A DNA stretch of 41,066 bases from JANSWP01 sp041941305 (GTDB lineage Bacteria > Bacteroidota > Bacteroidia > Chitinophagales > Saprospiraceae), in assembly GCA_041941305.1 (NCBI GenBank), contig JBGTQJ010000074.1:1-41066 (forward strand), written 5' to 3'. The stretch's first letter is position 1; each line of letters starts with the position of its first letter. The notes beneath the pieces are model-generated. The model made no database searches. It worked only from the letters and a program-made list of their open reading frames with translations, and was not told where the DNA came from. The position numbers and the translations under genes are program-made. Shown piece after piece: positions 24,583 to 33,257 of the stretch.

Positions 24583-25284
24583 TTAAAATCGAATCATATA
24601 CCCGGCATTGATACCAAATCCTTTGTTTTGAACTTTGTCTCTCACCACTGGAATGTCGTATACCTGAGTAAAGCCATGACTATATCTGCCATCTACAAAT
24701 AGTTGCCCACCTCCAGTATCAAATGCGAGTCCAGCACCTACCATTCCTCCTATTTCCCATCTTTCGTAACCAAGGTTATCCAAGTTTATAGGAGTTTCGT
24801 ACAAGTCCAGTTCCACAATAACATTGGCTCTGGTTTCGATTTTGCCGTTTAACGCATATCCAAAAGTAGGACCGGCAACCAAATAGGTTTGTACCTTTCC
24901 TGTTCCAAATTTCGCTTTCGCCAAAAGCGGCAATTCCAAATAATTGAACTTTGAAATGGCAGTTACGCCAATTGGTACAGGCACAGAAAACAAATTGATG
25001 TTGGTTCCTTCTACCATTTTAAATCCTTTGGTTGTGTATACCAATTCGGGTTGGATGGCAAAATTGGGGTGTACTTCGATTTCTGAGACAAGTCCAAAGT
25101 TGGCAGTCTCCAGGGTTCTGAATTCTGGGAGGAATTCCGCATTTTCAATTAGATCAAAAGTGCCAATGTTTGCAAAATTCACTCCTCCTTTTACGCCGAT
25201 TGAAATATCCTGTGCAAAAATGTTGATTGCCAAAAACGCAAAAAATGCGGTTGTGATGGTTTTGCTTATGCTGCAGTTCTTCAT
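24583..25284 (-). CDS. outer-membrane beta-barrel protein (OMP_b-brl type)
   Basis: 233 residues from the ATG at 25284. An ATG 33 bases further upstream exists, but the later start gives a proper signal peptide (MKNCSISKTITTAFFAFLAI, cut after FAQ). The mature part begins ISIGVKGGVNFANIG, the hallmark first strand of the Bacteroidota porin-like/outer-membrane beta-barrel family (PF13568 type). It continues as alternating strands (AIQPELVYTTKGFKM, LELPLLAKAKFG, YLVAGPTFGYAL) and ends in a final strand closing with IRF. Probably an eight-strand barrel of structural or unknown role. Divergent from the vWA gene. Confidence 0.88.
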   Translation of the reverse strand: MKNCSISKTITTAFFAFLAINIFAQDISIGVKGGVNFANIGTFDLIENAEFLPEFRTLETANFGLVSEIEVHPNFAIQPELVYTTKGFKMVEGTNINLFSVPVPIGVTAISKFNYLELPLLAKAKFGTGKVQTYLVAGPTFGYALNGKIETRANVIVELDLYETPINLDNLGYERWEIGGMVGAGLAFDTGGGQLFVDGRYSHGFTQVYDIPVVRDKVQNKGFGINAGYMIRF

Positions 25285-25636
25285 GATTTTCAATTTTGTT
25301 CGTAAATAAATTTTCAAATTATTTAGCTGTAAATGTTTTTGGAGTCAAAGCTTTTGATTGCTAATTACGATGATTTCGACGGAGCAATCTTCAGGATAGT
25401 TACGTTAAGAGAAGTTAAGTCCAGGTTAGTTATCTTTTAAATTTTTTGAAAAAACCGGCATTTTCATTAATAAATAAGCAAAACATAAAAGAAATCGTTA
25501 AAAATGATAACATAGCTACATCTGAGGAAATTCATTTTTTTCCTCAAAATGCTGTGTAATTTTCCAGCCCACCTGCATCTGCATTCCTAAACATTCTAAG
25601 CTTAGAAATTCAGCAAACTTTTATTTGTATTGATAA
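25285..25636. other. divergent spacer before the vWA gene
   Basis: AT-rich, no gene seen. A small hairpin TGAGGAAA/TTTCCTCA lies at 25523-25546. No full TAnnTTTG element was found for either neighbour. Confidence 0.4.
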
Positions 25637-27853
25637 ATGAAACCAAGAGCTTTCCTGATTTCATTTATTGATACCTGTAACTTTTTTATTATGCAGAAAA
25701 TAACTCAAAGTCACCAGCTCAATGGGATTACCCTTTTCAAAAGAAGTACGCTAATAATGGTATTCATTTTCTCTATTGGAAACATCTTCGGACAATACAC
25801 ATTCCAAGGAACAATTACGGACGATAGCGGAGAACCACTGATCGGTGCCAGTATATTGATAAAAGGAACTACTACTGGTACCGTTACTGATTTCGATGGT
25901 TCATTCACACTACTAGCAGCAGATTCATTGGTTACGCTGGTCATCAGTTATACAGGTTTTTCCACTATGGAGCTTGATTTTTCATCCCCAAAAAAGTTAA
26001 AAAGAGGACTAAAAGGGAAGCATAATACTACCATCAATTTGCAGAATTTATCAGTTGAGATGGAAGAAAATGTAGCGCAACTTTCCGAAGTAGTCGTAAC
26101 GGGTTTGGGGGTGAAGAAGGAGAAAAAAAGTTTGGGGTACGGGATTACGACTATTACACCTGATAGAACTCAAAATCGAACTGCATCTTCAGGCGCTCGA
26201 AAAAGAACTAAAAAAAAGACCGAGGAATTAAATAAAGTGAAAGGAGATGCAACAGTGAAAGATGACTTTTCAAATATCCAGTATTATGTACATAGTGCCG
26301 AAAGTCCTGATAAAGCCATTGCAAAAGACAAAATCATCATCCGCAATATGCCTCGAAAACCAAATCCCAAAAAGTCAGAGAACACCCACCCCTTTCCTCA
26401 AAATGTAACCAAAAACAGAAGCGAAGGCTATGAACTCATACAGGAGAATGAATTTTTAACTGCTATACAAAATCCTCTTTCTACTTTTTCCATAGATGTG
26501 GATGCAGCTTCTTATAGCAATATGCGTCGCTTCATACAAAGTCATCAGACACCACCTAGGGACGCAATTAGAATTGAGGAAATGATCAATTATTTCAACT
26601 ACGAGTACCCTAACCCACAGGGAGAACACCCTTTTGAAGTCATAACCGAAATTTCCGAATGTCCCTGGAATAACCAAAACCGCCTGGTTCACATAGGTTT
26701 GCAGGGTAAAAAGATAGCCTGGGAAGAATTGCCGCCATCAAATACAGTTTTCCTGATTGATGTTTCCGGAAGTATGAGTTACGAGAAAAAATTACCCCTG
26801 TTAAAGCAATCCTTTGAAATGTTGGTAGATCAATTGAGATCACAGGACAAGGTTGCAATAGTCGTCTATGCTGGTGCTGCCGGGATGGTATTGAATGGTA
26901 CGCCAGGAGATCAAAAACATAAAATCAAAACCGCCATCCAAAATTTAACCGCAGGGGGTTCCACAGCTGGGGGAGCTGGAATTAAATTGGCTTATAAAAT
27001 GGCTCGTGAAAACTTTATACAGGATGGCAACAATCGAATAATCCTGGCCACCGATGGAGACTTTAATGTTGGTGTCAATAGTGATAGTGAGTTGGTCAGG
27101 ATGATTGAAGAAGAACGAAAAAGTGGAGTATTTCTTACAGTATTGGGATTTGGAACTGGCAATTACCAAGATGCAAAAATGCAAAAATTGGCAGACCATG
27201 GTAACGGAAACCATGCATACATTGACAATATTCGGGAAGCAAAAAAAGTCCTCGTTGAGGAATTTGGAGGAACTATGTTTACAATAGCCAAGGATGTCAA
27301 GATTCAAATTGAATTTAATCCTTCCAAAGTTCAGGCATATCGGCTGATTGGCTACGAAAATCGAATGTTGGCAGCTGAAGATTTTAATGATGACACCAAA
27401 GATGCAGGTGAATTAGGTGCCGGACATACGGTAACAGCGCTTTATGAAATCATTCCCCAGGGCATATCAAGTGACTTTGTAAAAAGTGTAGATAAGCTAA
27501 AATATCAATCTGGAGATTTGACGGAAACAGGCATCTCAACCAATGAATTGATGACTATAAAACTCAGATACAAAGCTCCAGATGGGGACATTAGTCAATT
27601 GATTGAAAAACCTGTGATCGATGCACAAGTACCTATTAACAAAACTTCTGAAAATTTTAGATGGTCTGCTTCTGTCGCTCAATTCGGGATGTTGTTGAGG
27701 AACTCAAAATTTAAAGAAAACTCAACCTATGCAAGTTGTTTGAACTTGGCTCAGGATGCAAAAGGTTATGATTTGAACAACTACCGCGCTGAAATGATTG
27801 GGTTGGTTAAAGTGATGAAATCTATTGCGGATCCTGACTTGGCTGGGAAGTGA
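25637..27853 (+). CDS. vWA (YfbK-type) protein with SusC-like N-terminal region
   Basis: 738 residues from ATG 25637; a start at 25691 (residue 19) is equally plausible because the signal-peptide core is STLIMVFIFSIGNIFGQ at about 37-53. CarboxypepD_reg-like domain about 54-140, broken by a basic insert at 115-130. Residues 149-169 read SEVVVTGLGVKKEKKSLGYG, the signature that precedes the plug in SusC-type receptors, but no plug or barrel follows. A Lys-rich linker leads to a YfbK N-terminal-type segment (NPLSTFSIDVDAASYSNMRR at about 280), the vWA domain with MIDAS D375-V-S-G-S379 and ATDGDFNVG at about 473, and a C-terminal DUF3520-like region (FRWSASVAQFGMLLR). It probably works in the cell envelope in metal-dependent protein binding; the partner is unknown. 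It ends at a strong bidirectional terminator. Confidence 0.9.
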   Translation: MKPRAFLISFIDTCNFFIMQKITQSHQLNGITLFKRSTLIMVFIFSIGNIFGQYTFQGTITDDSGEPLIGASILIKGTTTGTVTDFDGSFTLLAADSLVTLVISYTGFSTMELDFSSPKKLKRGLKGKHNTTINLQNLSVEMEENVAQLSEVVVTGLGVKKEKKSLGYGITTITPDRTQNRTASSGARKRTKKKTEELNKVKGDATVKDDFSNIQYYVHSAESPDKAIAKDKIIIRNMPRKPNPKKSENTHPFPQNVTKNRSEGYELIQENEFLTAIQNPLSTFSIDVDAASYSNMRRFIQSHQTPPRDAIRIEEMINYFNYEYPNPQGEHPFEVITEISECPWNNQNRLVHIGLQGKKIAWEELPPSNTVFLIDVSGSMSYEKKLPLLKQSFEMLVDQLRSQDKVAIVVYAGAAGMVLNGTPGDQKHKIKTAIQNLTAGGSTAGGAGIKLAYKMARENFIQDGNNRIILATDGDFNVGVNSDSELVRMIEEERKSGVFLTVLGFGTGNYQDAKMQKLADHGNGNHAYIDNIREAKKVLVEEFGGTMFTIAKDVKIQIEFNPSKVQAYRLIGYENRMLAAEDFNDDTKDAGELGAGHTVTALYEIIPQGISSDFVKSVDKLKYQSGDLTETGISTNELMTIKLRYKAPDGDISQLIEKPVIDAQVPINKTSENFRWSASVAQFGMLLRNSKFKENSTYASCLNLAQDAKGYDLNNYRAEMIGLVKVMKSIADPDLAGK

Positions 27854-27929
27854 TTTTTTAAAAAATCTCAATGTCATACAGTCAATATTTAGCTCAATAT
27901 CAAAAACTTACGAGCGCTCTCTGATCCTC

Positions 27930-27970
27930 AAAAAAAACGGCAGAAGGGGCTCCCCAACTGCCGTTTTTTT
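27930..27970. terminator. bidirectional intrinsic terminator
   Basis: The stem CGGCAG/CTGCCG is extended by A7/T7 tracts, with an inner GGGG/CCCC pairing. It separates the vWA gene (plus) from the convergent barrel gene (minus). Confidence 0.92.
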
Positions 27971-27988
27971 ATCAAAAGAATTGAAAAA

Positions 27989-28549
27989 TTATTTTCCAAA
28001 ACGGTAACCGATACCAAGTTTACCGGCAAACATCAATTCTGGCCAGTCTACTTCAACTGTTTCCAAATTGGAATCATCATATTTGGTATTGTCTACTATT
28101 GCTCTACCCGCACCAAACCCTATGTCAAATGTAAGTCCGCTGTCTGCAACAATTTTCCAGCCAATTCCAAATCCAACTCCAAAACGTGTTTGAGTATAAT
28201 TGGAGAAGAAAGATGAAGAAGAATCATTGTACTCATACTTTCTACTTACAAACCTTAGCCAAACGTCAGCATAAAATTTGTCCGCTCCCTTATCAGGGTT
28301 AAAGTAGTATTTTCCAAATACATTAATTGGAATTCCGGTGTAATCTGCATCTCCTTCTGAACTTGAAGTGATGCTAATCGTAGGTTCTACACTAATATTT
28401 TCCTGAAGTGCAAAATCAACACCCACTGTGTAGGTTCCGAAAAGTGCATTTAATGGATTGATAGTTACATCAATTTGAGCTTGTGTTGTGGTGAAGAGCG
28501 CGCTTCCCGAAAGAAGGGCTACAAAACAGAGAAATCGAAAAAGTTTCAT
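27989..28549 (-). CDS. small outer-membrane beta-barrel protein
   Basis: 186 residues. Signal peptide MKLFRFLCFVALLSGSALFT, ending at TQAQ. The mature protein is a string of amphipathic strands (IDVTINPLNALFGTYTVGVD, INVFGKYYFNP, FYADVWLRFVSRKYEY, RFGVGFGIGWKIV, LTFDIGFGAGRAI) ending FAGKLGIGYRFGK. The pattern fits a barrel of about eight strands of the DUF3575/OmpW-like kind. Function unknown. It has a good promoter with -33 TTG (28630-28628) and -7 TAGATTTG (28606-28599) on the minus strand, and shares the 27930-27970 terminator. Confidence 0.85.
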   Translation of the reverse strand: MKLFRFLCFVALLSGSALFTTTQAQIDVTINPLNALFGTYTVGVDFALQENISVEPTISITSSSEGDADYTGIPINVFGKYYFNPDKGADKFYADVWLRFVSRKYEYNDSSSSFFSNYTQTRFGVGFGIGWKIVADSGLTFDIGFGAGRAIVDNTKYDDSNLETVEVDWPELMFAGKLGIGYRFGK

Positions 28550-28598
28550 ACAACTGTTTTTTGTTAACGAATATTTTGGTTTAAAATGTTTTCAAGGG

Positions 28599-28630
28599 CA
28601 AATCTAAGTATTTTACCTTGGCAACCACAA
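28599..28630 (-). promoter_or_regulatory. Bacteroidota-type promoter of the small barrel gene
   Basis: Minus strand: TTG at 28630-28628, a 21-base spacer, then TAGATTTG at 28606-28599. The same 21-base spacing is seen at 36377-36408. Confidence 0.65.
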
Positions 28631-28748
28631 ATACCCCCATTTTTTTTTCTATTTAAGAAGAAATTAACGGAGTCATATGATTTCTTTTTGACTGTAGTTC
28701 TTTTGGAATCAAATAATGTAATTGAGAGAGAGTTGGAAGGCACTGCCG

Positions 28749-29171
28749 TTAACTAATTGGCGGTTTAAGAATAACATCCACTCTTCGGTTATGCAGTTTT
28801 CCCATCATTGTAGCATTGTCATAAACTGGATTTTCCTCTCCATAATCTTCTATGAAAATCAATTCCTCGTTAAGTCCTTTTTGTAGCAATTGTTGTAAAG
28901 TCGACCAGCTCCTCATTCTTGATAAATATCGATTGTACTCCAGACTACCTATATTATCAGTATGACTATGGATAATAATTTCATAGGTTTCTATTCCTTC
29001 AAATTTGTCCAGAAATTTATTCAACTCCTGAATCTGGTTCCGATCAATGTAATAACTGCCTCCTCCAAAAAAAATAGAATGTATGAGAGAAGGATCCCTT
29101 TGTTCCTGAGCACTAACATTCAGAAATGGAATCAATAAAAAAATATTGATGTAGAGGAATTGTGTTTTCAT
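28749..29171 (-). CDS. OmpA-like peptidoglycan-binding domain protein
   Basis: 140 residues from the ATG at 29171. An in-frame ATG at 29255 exists, but only the later start gives a signal peptide (MKTQFLYINIFLLIPFLNVS, then AQEQ). The rest is one OmpA/MotB C-terminal domain: FFGGGSYYIDRNQIQELNKF, IIIHSHTDNIGSLEYNRYLS, then GEENPVYDN and LHNRRVDVIL. These are the usual HTD/G..N and NRRV positions that grip diaminopimelate in peptidoglycan. There is no barrel or lipobox, so it is a soluble periplasmic binder. It lies 86 bases downstream of the sensor kinase on the same strand, with no terminator between, so the two are probably co-transcribed. Confidence 0.88.
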   Translation of the reverse strand: MKTQFLYINIFLLIPFLNVSAQEQRDPSLIHSIFFGGGSYYIDRNQIQELNKFLDKFEGIETYEIIIHSHTDNIGSLEYNRYLSRMRSWSTLQQLLQKGLNEELIFIEDYGEENPVYDNATMMGKLHNRRVDVILKPPIS

Positions 29172-29257
29172 GGAGGTTAATTTTTGATAAAAATAGGGAA
29201 TCGGGACTTCAAAAAATAATGGTTCTTTGACAAATGTCGTGGAGAGAAAAAACATCT

Positions 29258-32200
29258 CTACTCCTGGATAGGGCAGATCAAATTTACCTGGGTTCCTTTA
29301 GGGTTAGAAATAATAGTGAGATTGCCAGCAATCTTTCTGGCTCTATTTTGAATATTGACCAAGCCAGCTCCTGCATCCTTTGGTTCAAAATCGAAGCCTT
29401 TCCCATTGTCTTTGAAGCAGATAAAGAGGGTATTCCCTTTCAATCGTATATCTAGATGAGCAGCGGAACAATTGGCATGCTTTAAAGTATTGTTCATGAC
29501 CTCTTTAAATATTAACAAAACATGCCTTTTTATTTGAATTGGCAGTTGTTCTTTCTTCAGTTCCCTGGGCAACTGATTCGAAGAAAAGTTGATATTAGAA
29601 TCTTCAAATAATTCATTCCCTACTTTTTTCAATTCCAAAAACAAGTCATCCAAACTATCCTTTTCAGGGTTCAATGCCCATAGCAAATCTTTCATGGAGC
29701 CGTATAAGCTATTGGAAGTATCAATTACCTTTTCAAGATATTTTCCAGTAGTTTCATCATTTCCATTTATATTTCTGCGGGTCAGCTCACTATACATTGA
29801 AATTACGGTCAGCTTACTTCCCAATTCATCGTGAAAATCTTCAGCTGCATCTCGTCGCACCCTTTCAATCTCTGCCAGCCGCTTCATTTTCAAGCTATAT
29901 CGAATATTGAAAACAAGCCACATTAACCCAGCAAACAAAAGAATCAGCATTCCATAAAAGGAGGTCGTCTGCCAAAATGGTGCAGCAATAAAAATCGTTA
30001 TTTCATCTCCCTCATTGTTCAAGGCTCTGTCTTTACTCAAAGCCCTTACTCTAAATTTGTAGGCTCCAGGTTTCAAATTTGAAAAACTAACTTTTCGGGC
30101 TTCATCGATTGGTACATTTTGAGCACCTCCGCCCTCAAAATCATAAAAATATTGCAGGGCTTGTGGATGCAAATAATCAATTCCAGTAAAGGAAATAGTG
30201 AAGGAATTTTGCCGATAGCCCAGTGCAACAGACCTTTGTGAATGCTTATTTAATAAGTTGTATTGCTCCCCATCCAAAGTTCTAAGTTCACTTATCCAAA
30301 CAGGGGGAGGCTGTGCGAGCATTTGTATGGACTGGGGATCGAATCGAGTATAACCATTGACTCCACCAAAGTACATTTCTCCATCTTCGGTTTTGAAAAA
30401 TACATTTGATTTAAATTCTTTGCTTTGGAGACCATCACTTACATCAAAATTGAAAAAATAATTGAGCAGTGGATCAAATCTTGAAATTCCCTGACTGGTA
30501 CTAATCCACAATTCTTTGTTCAATTCATCCTCCATGATTGCTAAAATATTGGCGTTTGGCAATCCATATTGTTCATTAAACACTTCAAATCGACATCCAT
30601 TTGGTGAATAATTGACTTTTACCAACCCCATTGTGGTTCCCAGCCATATTCTACCCCTGCTATCCTGAAAAACATGGTGAACATCATCATCAATTAAACT
30701 TTCCGGATTATTGTCTTCATTTCTGAAAAATGTAGGTTTTGCATCCAATATACCATTGGGAAAATCTAATCCTGCTGACTCCAGCAGTACCAAACCATAA
30801 CTTGTACCTAACCAAAGGTTTTTAGAAGAATCCAACATAATGTCGTTAACTCTGTAATTGAGTTTTTCCGAATTGATACTATCCAATGGAATAGAACATG
30901 GGAACAAGGTACCCTTCGCTTTATCCAGGTAATTCAACCCGGAATAGGTTCCAAGCAAATATCCATTCTCCAATTCCAGGAAAGAAAAAACAGCATCGTC
31001 ATCACAGCTTTGGGAAGTAAAATATGGAGCTGCATTCAACTCACTATTTTCAGATTCCTCCAGGTGCAACAAGCCATGCCCAAAAGTACCTCCAAAGATA
31101 TTCCCTGTTGCATCCGTCCAAAGATGTTGTATGCTGGAAGCTGGCAGAGAAAGGTTATCAATTTGAATGTCTGAATAAAATTGATATCGCTGTTCGTTTT
31201 CGTAGTATTTCAAAATTCCTTGTTCCAAGACAAGCCAAACAGAATTGATTGTATCTTTTACAATGGTTTTTACGGAGGGGTTTAAAGACAAACCAGGTAC
31301 ATCATTGAGCAAATTTGCATGAAATTGTTGAACCCGTTTTTGCATTTTCCGCAGTCCTGAAAAAGGAGTACCCAACCAAAAAAGATTTGGGTGCACCTCA
31401 TCCTCCAAAATTGTTTTTATCTCAGATGGTCTTTCTGAATTTTCACTAGGCACTTCATATTTTTCAAAAACAGAATTGTAGACTCCATTATTGAACTGCA
31501 AAATACCTACCCCACCATTTGTCGCAACAATCAAATCATTATTTTGAATTAATTCAATATCATATATTTCAAGACTTTCAATTCCATCTTCAAAGTATTG
31601 AAATTGGTCTTCATTCTCAGGTAATCGGTACAATCCAGTTTTCATTCCCACAAGGATATTGCCTTTGGCATCTTCACAAATTGCAGTGATCCTTTGGTCC
31701 AAAAAGGTTTTGTGTAAAAAAACAAGCTGATTTGAAAGTGTTTTTTGAAAACAGAAAAGCCCATTCAGGGTACCAACCCAAAGTTTGTTTTTAGAATCCA
31801 GTAAAATTTGGCGGGTGTATTTATCGGAAGGAAAAAGCTGCCCAGATTCTTTTGGGAATTCAATATGTTCAAATTTCACAATCGGATTATGCTTCTTTTC
31901 CCACCATTTCACTGTACATAGCCCTCTGGCTGTTCCCGCCCAAATATTTCCATCCTTATCTTCGTAAAGGGTCGTAATATTTTCGTGAATTAAGGAAGTC
32001 GAATCCCCAGGCACAGGTTTAAATCGAATAAAATCTTGAGTTTTTGGTTGGAAAAGATGAAGTCCTCCACTTAATGTGCCAACCCAGAGGTTGTCATTTT
32101 CATCAATGAGCAGGGAGGTTACAAAATTGGTGGCAAGAGAAGTGGAGTCAAATGCTTTTTTCTTGAAAACAGTAAATTCATATCCATCATATCTGTTCAG

Positions 32201-32374
32201 TCCATCTTGGGTGCCTACCCATAAAAACCCTCTTTTATCCTGAGCAATTGCAGTTATGCTACTTTGAGAAAGCCCGTCAGCAAGGGACACCTTCTTAAAG
32301 TCATACTGCTGCCCTAAGCACCAGAAATGCAAACAAGCCAAAACCAGCAATTGGGAAACTTTTTTTGCTATCAT
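29258..32374 (-). CDS. propeller-type sensor histidine kinase (HisKA_3 class)
   Basis: 1038 residues. Signal peptide 1-21. Residues about 23-720 hold many two-component-regulator-propeller repeats (GFLWVGTQDGLNRYDGYEF; NLWVGTLSGGLHLF; RIWLGTTMGLVKV), forming a large periplasmic sensor. A Y_Y_Y domain follows (about 740-800, FSNLKPGAYKFRVRALSKD), one transmembrane helix at about 802-824, then a dimerisation/phosphoacceptor helix with His848 in DFHDELGSKLTVISMYSEL. A GHKL ATPase domain has its N box at NNTLKHANCSAAHL and DNGKGFDFEP at about 985. The DFHDELGSKLT form is the HisKA_3 (NarX/DesK) class, whose partners are NarL/LuxR regulators; none is encoded in this window, and there is no C-terminal receiver, so it is not a hybrid kinase. 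Ligand unknown. Confidence 0.93.
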   Translation of the reverse strand: MIAKKVSQLLVLACLHFWCLGQQYDFKKVSLADGLSQSSITAIAQDKRGFLWVGTQDGLNRYDGYEFTVFKKKAFDSTSLATNFVTSLLIDENDNLWVGTLSGGLHLFQPKTQDFIRFKPVPGDSTSLIHENITTLYEDKDGNIWAGTARGLCTVKWWEKKHNPIVKFEHIEFPKESGQLFPSDKYTRQILLDSKNKLWVGTLNGLFCFQKTLSNQLVFLHKTFLDQRITAICEDAKGNILVGMKTGLYRLPENEDQFQYFEDGIESLEIYDIELIQNNDLIVATNGGVGILQFNNGVYNSVFEKYEVPSENSERPSEIKTILEDEVHPNLFWLGTPFSGLRKMQKRVQQFHANLLNDVPGLSLNPSVKTIVKDTINSVWLVLEQGILKYYENEQRYQFYSDIQIDNLSLPASSIQHLWTDATGNIFGGTFGHGLLHLEESENSELNAAPYFTSQSCDDDAVFSFLELENGYLLGTYSGLNYLDKAKGTLFPCSIPLDSINSEKLNYRVNDIMLDSSKNLWLGTSYGLVLLESAGLDFPNGILDAKPTFFRNEDNNPESLIDDDVHHVFQDSRGRIWLGTTMGLVKVNYSPNGCRFEVFNEQYGLPNANILAIMEDELNKELWISTSQGISRFDPLLNYFFNFDVSDGLQSKEFKSNVFFKTEDGEMYFGGVNGYTRFDPQSIQMLAQPPPVWISELRTLDGEQYNLLNKHSQRSVALGYRQNSFTISFTGIDYLHPQALQYFYDFEGGGAQNVPIDEARKVSFSNLKPGAYKFRVRALSKDRALNNEGDEITIFIAAPFWQTTSFYGMLILLFAGLMWLVFNIRYSLKMKRLAEIERVRRDAAEDFHDELGSKLTVISMYSELTRRNINGNDETTGKYLEKVIDTSNSLYGSMKDLLWALNPEKDSLDDLFLELKKVGNELFEDSNINFSSNQLPRELKKEQLPIQIKRHVLLIFKEVMNNTLKHANCSAAHLDIRLKGNTLFICFKDNGKGFDFEPKDAGAGLVNIQNRARKIAGNLTIISNPKGTQVNLICPIQE

Positions 32375-32457
32375 TTAATCAATCGGGTGAAAAATTTTCC
32401 GTTTTCGGTTTACCTGGCTACTTCTTCGCAAACTATAGTCTGAGATGGATAGTTCAA

Positions 32458-32487
32458 CCTACCCATTTGTGTAGTTTTTTGGGTAGG
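32458..32487. repeat. small hairpin before the cloverleaf element
   Basis: CCTACCCA (32458-32465) pairs with TGGGTAGG (32480-32487) around a 14-base loop. Confidence 0.75.
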
Positions 32488-32492
32488 TAACG

Positions 32493-32637
32493 CAAGTTGC
32501 GAACAATAATCCTCGCCGCGCCTGTGGCGCGTCGAAGGGGCTTACAGGGGAGAAACTGGCTGTTTCCAGCCAGTTTCTCCCCTATAAGCCCTTTTGAGCG
32601 CAGCTTTGCTGCGCGAACTTTGATAGTTCGCAACTTG
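32493..32637. repeat. cloverleaf-like palindromic element
   Basis: An outer 12-bp stem (CAAGTTGCGAAC at 32493-32504 with GTTCGCAACTTG at 32626-32637) encloses three hairpins: CGCGCC/GGCGCG (32517-32531), a 28-bp stem with one mismatch and one wobble (32535-32562/32567-32594, loop TTTC) and GCGCAGC/GCTGCGC (32598-32614). It is a four-way-junction layout of 145 bases with no T-tail. Confidence 0.85.
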
Positions 32638-32676
32638 TATTAGGTAGTTGCCAGTCATCATTTGACGATTCAAGTC

Positions 32677-32717
32677 CTTAAGTAATCATGCAAAACAATT
32701 TTGCATGATTACTTAAG
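32677..32717. repeat. perfect 19-bp inverted repeat with 3-base loop
   Basis: CTTAAGTAATCATGCAAAA (32677-32695) is exactly complementary to 32699-32717 with loop CAA. It lacks a T-tail. Confidence 0.9.
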
Positions 32718-32942
32718 TGACATTGCACTTTTTTTTTGTGGATTAAAGAATCAGGCAAAAGAAGATTCCAAAGTCGTTTTGGAATTTCTGATGAGTGAGA
32801 AGAAATTAAATTGGATTTTAGAGTAAATGACAGGCAAAAGACTTGGGCGTTGTATAGGATTACTTTTTGTAACGACAAAAGTGATAAAAAAGCTGTTTCA
32901 AAATTCTAAAAAAAGCATCTTTATCAAATATAAAAAAAAGTG

Positions 32943-32950
32943 TATCTTTG
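32943..32950 (+). promoter_or_regulatory. promoter -7 element for the aminopeptidase transcript
   Basis: TATCTTTG, a full TAnnTTTG match, followed by CGCCCCGC as at the rpsA promoter (CGCCCGC). The predicted start is about 300 bases before the coding region, leaving a long structured leader. Confidence 0.6.
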
Positions 32951-33257
32951 CGCCCCGCTAAAGAGAATCGCTTCCCAAAAACGGTTTTTCAGGTTTTTTG
33001 CGGGCATAAAAGCTTGATTTTCAAGCCTTAGTTCCGATTCTTCTCAAAACCTGTTTTAAATATCGCCAACAGTTGTAATCCCCGGAAAAGAGTGTTTTTT
33101 ACCAGCCAGCGTTCATACAAAAAAATAATTATTAAATATATGAGCTGGCAATGTACAATCATTACCCTATTTTGAAACACCACAAGGCCTTTATCCGTTA
33201 AAAAAAGGCTGGGTTATAAAATGGGTGAACCTAAAGTCCCCAAAAGCAATAACAACT

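Larger units (their letters stand above)
32375..33257. other. 883-base spacer with strong secondary structure
   Basis: No gene supported. It holds the hairpin 32458-32487, the cloverleaf-like element 32493-32637, the perfect 19-bp inverted repeat 32677-32717, a promoter (32943-32950) and the long leader of the aminopeptidase gene (about 32957-33257). The leader has small stems (GCTTGA/TCAAGC at about 33013-33027) and a GCCAGC/GCTGGC pair framing 33108-33150. Confidence 0.6.

Noticed and set aside
32678..32878. 66-codon minus-strand frame in the spacer before the aminopeptidase gene
   Set aside because: Its 3' end runs through the perfect 19-bp palindrome and the protein has no plausible composition or homology pattern.
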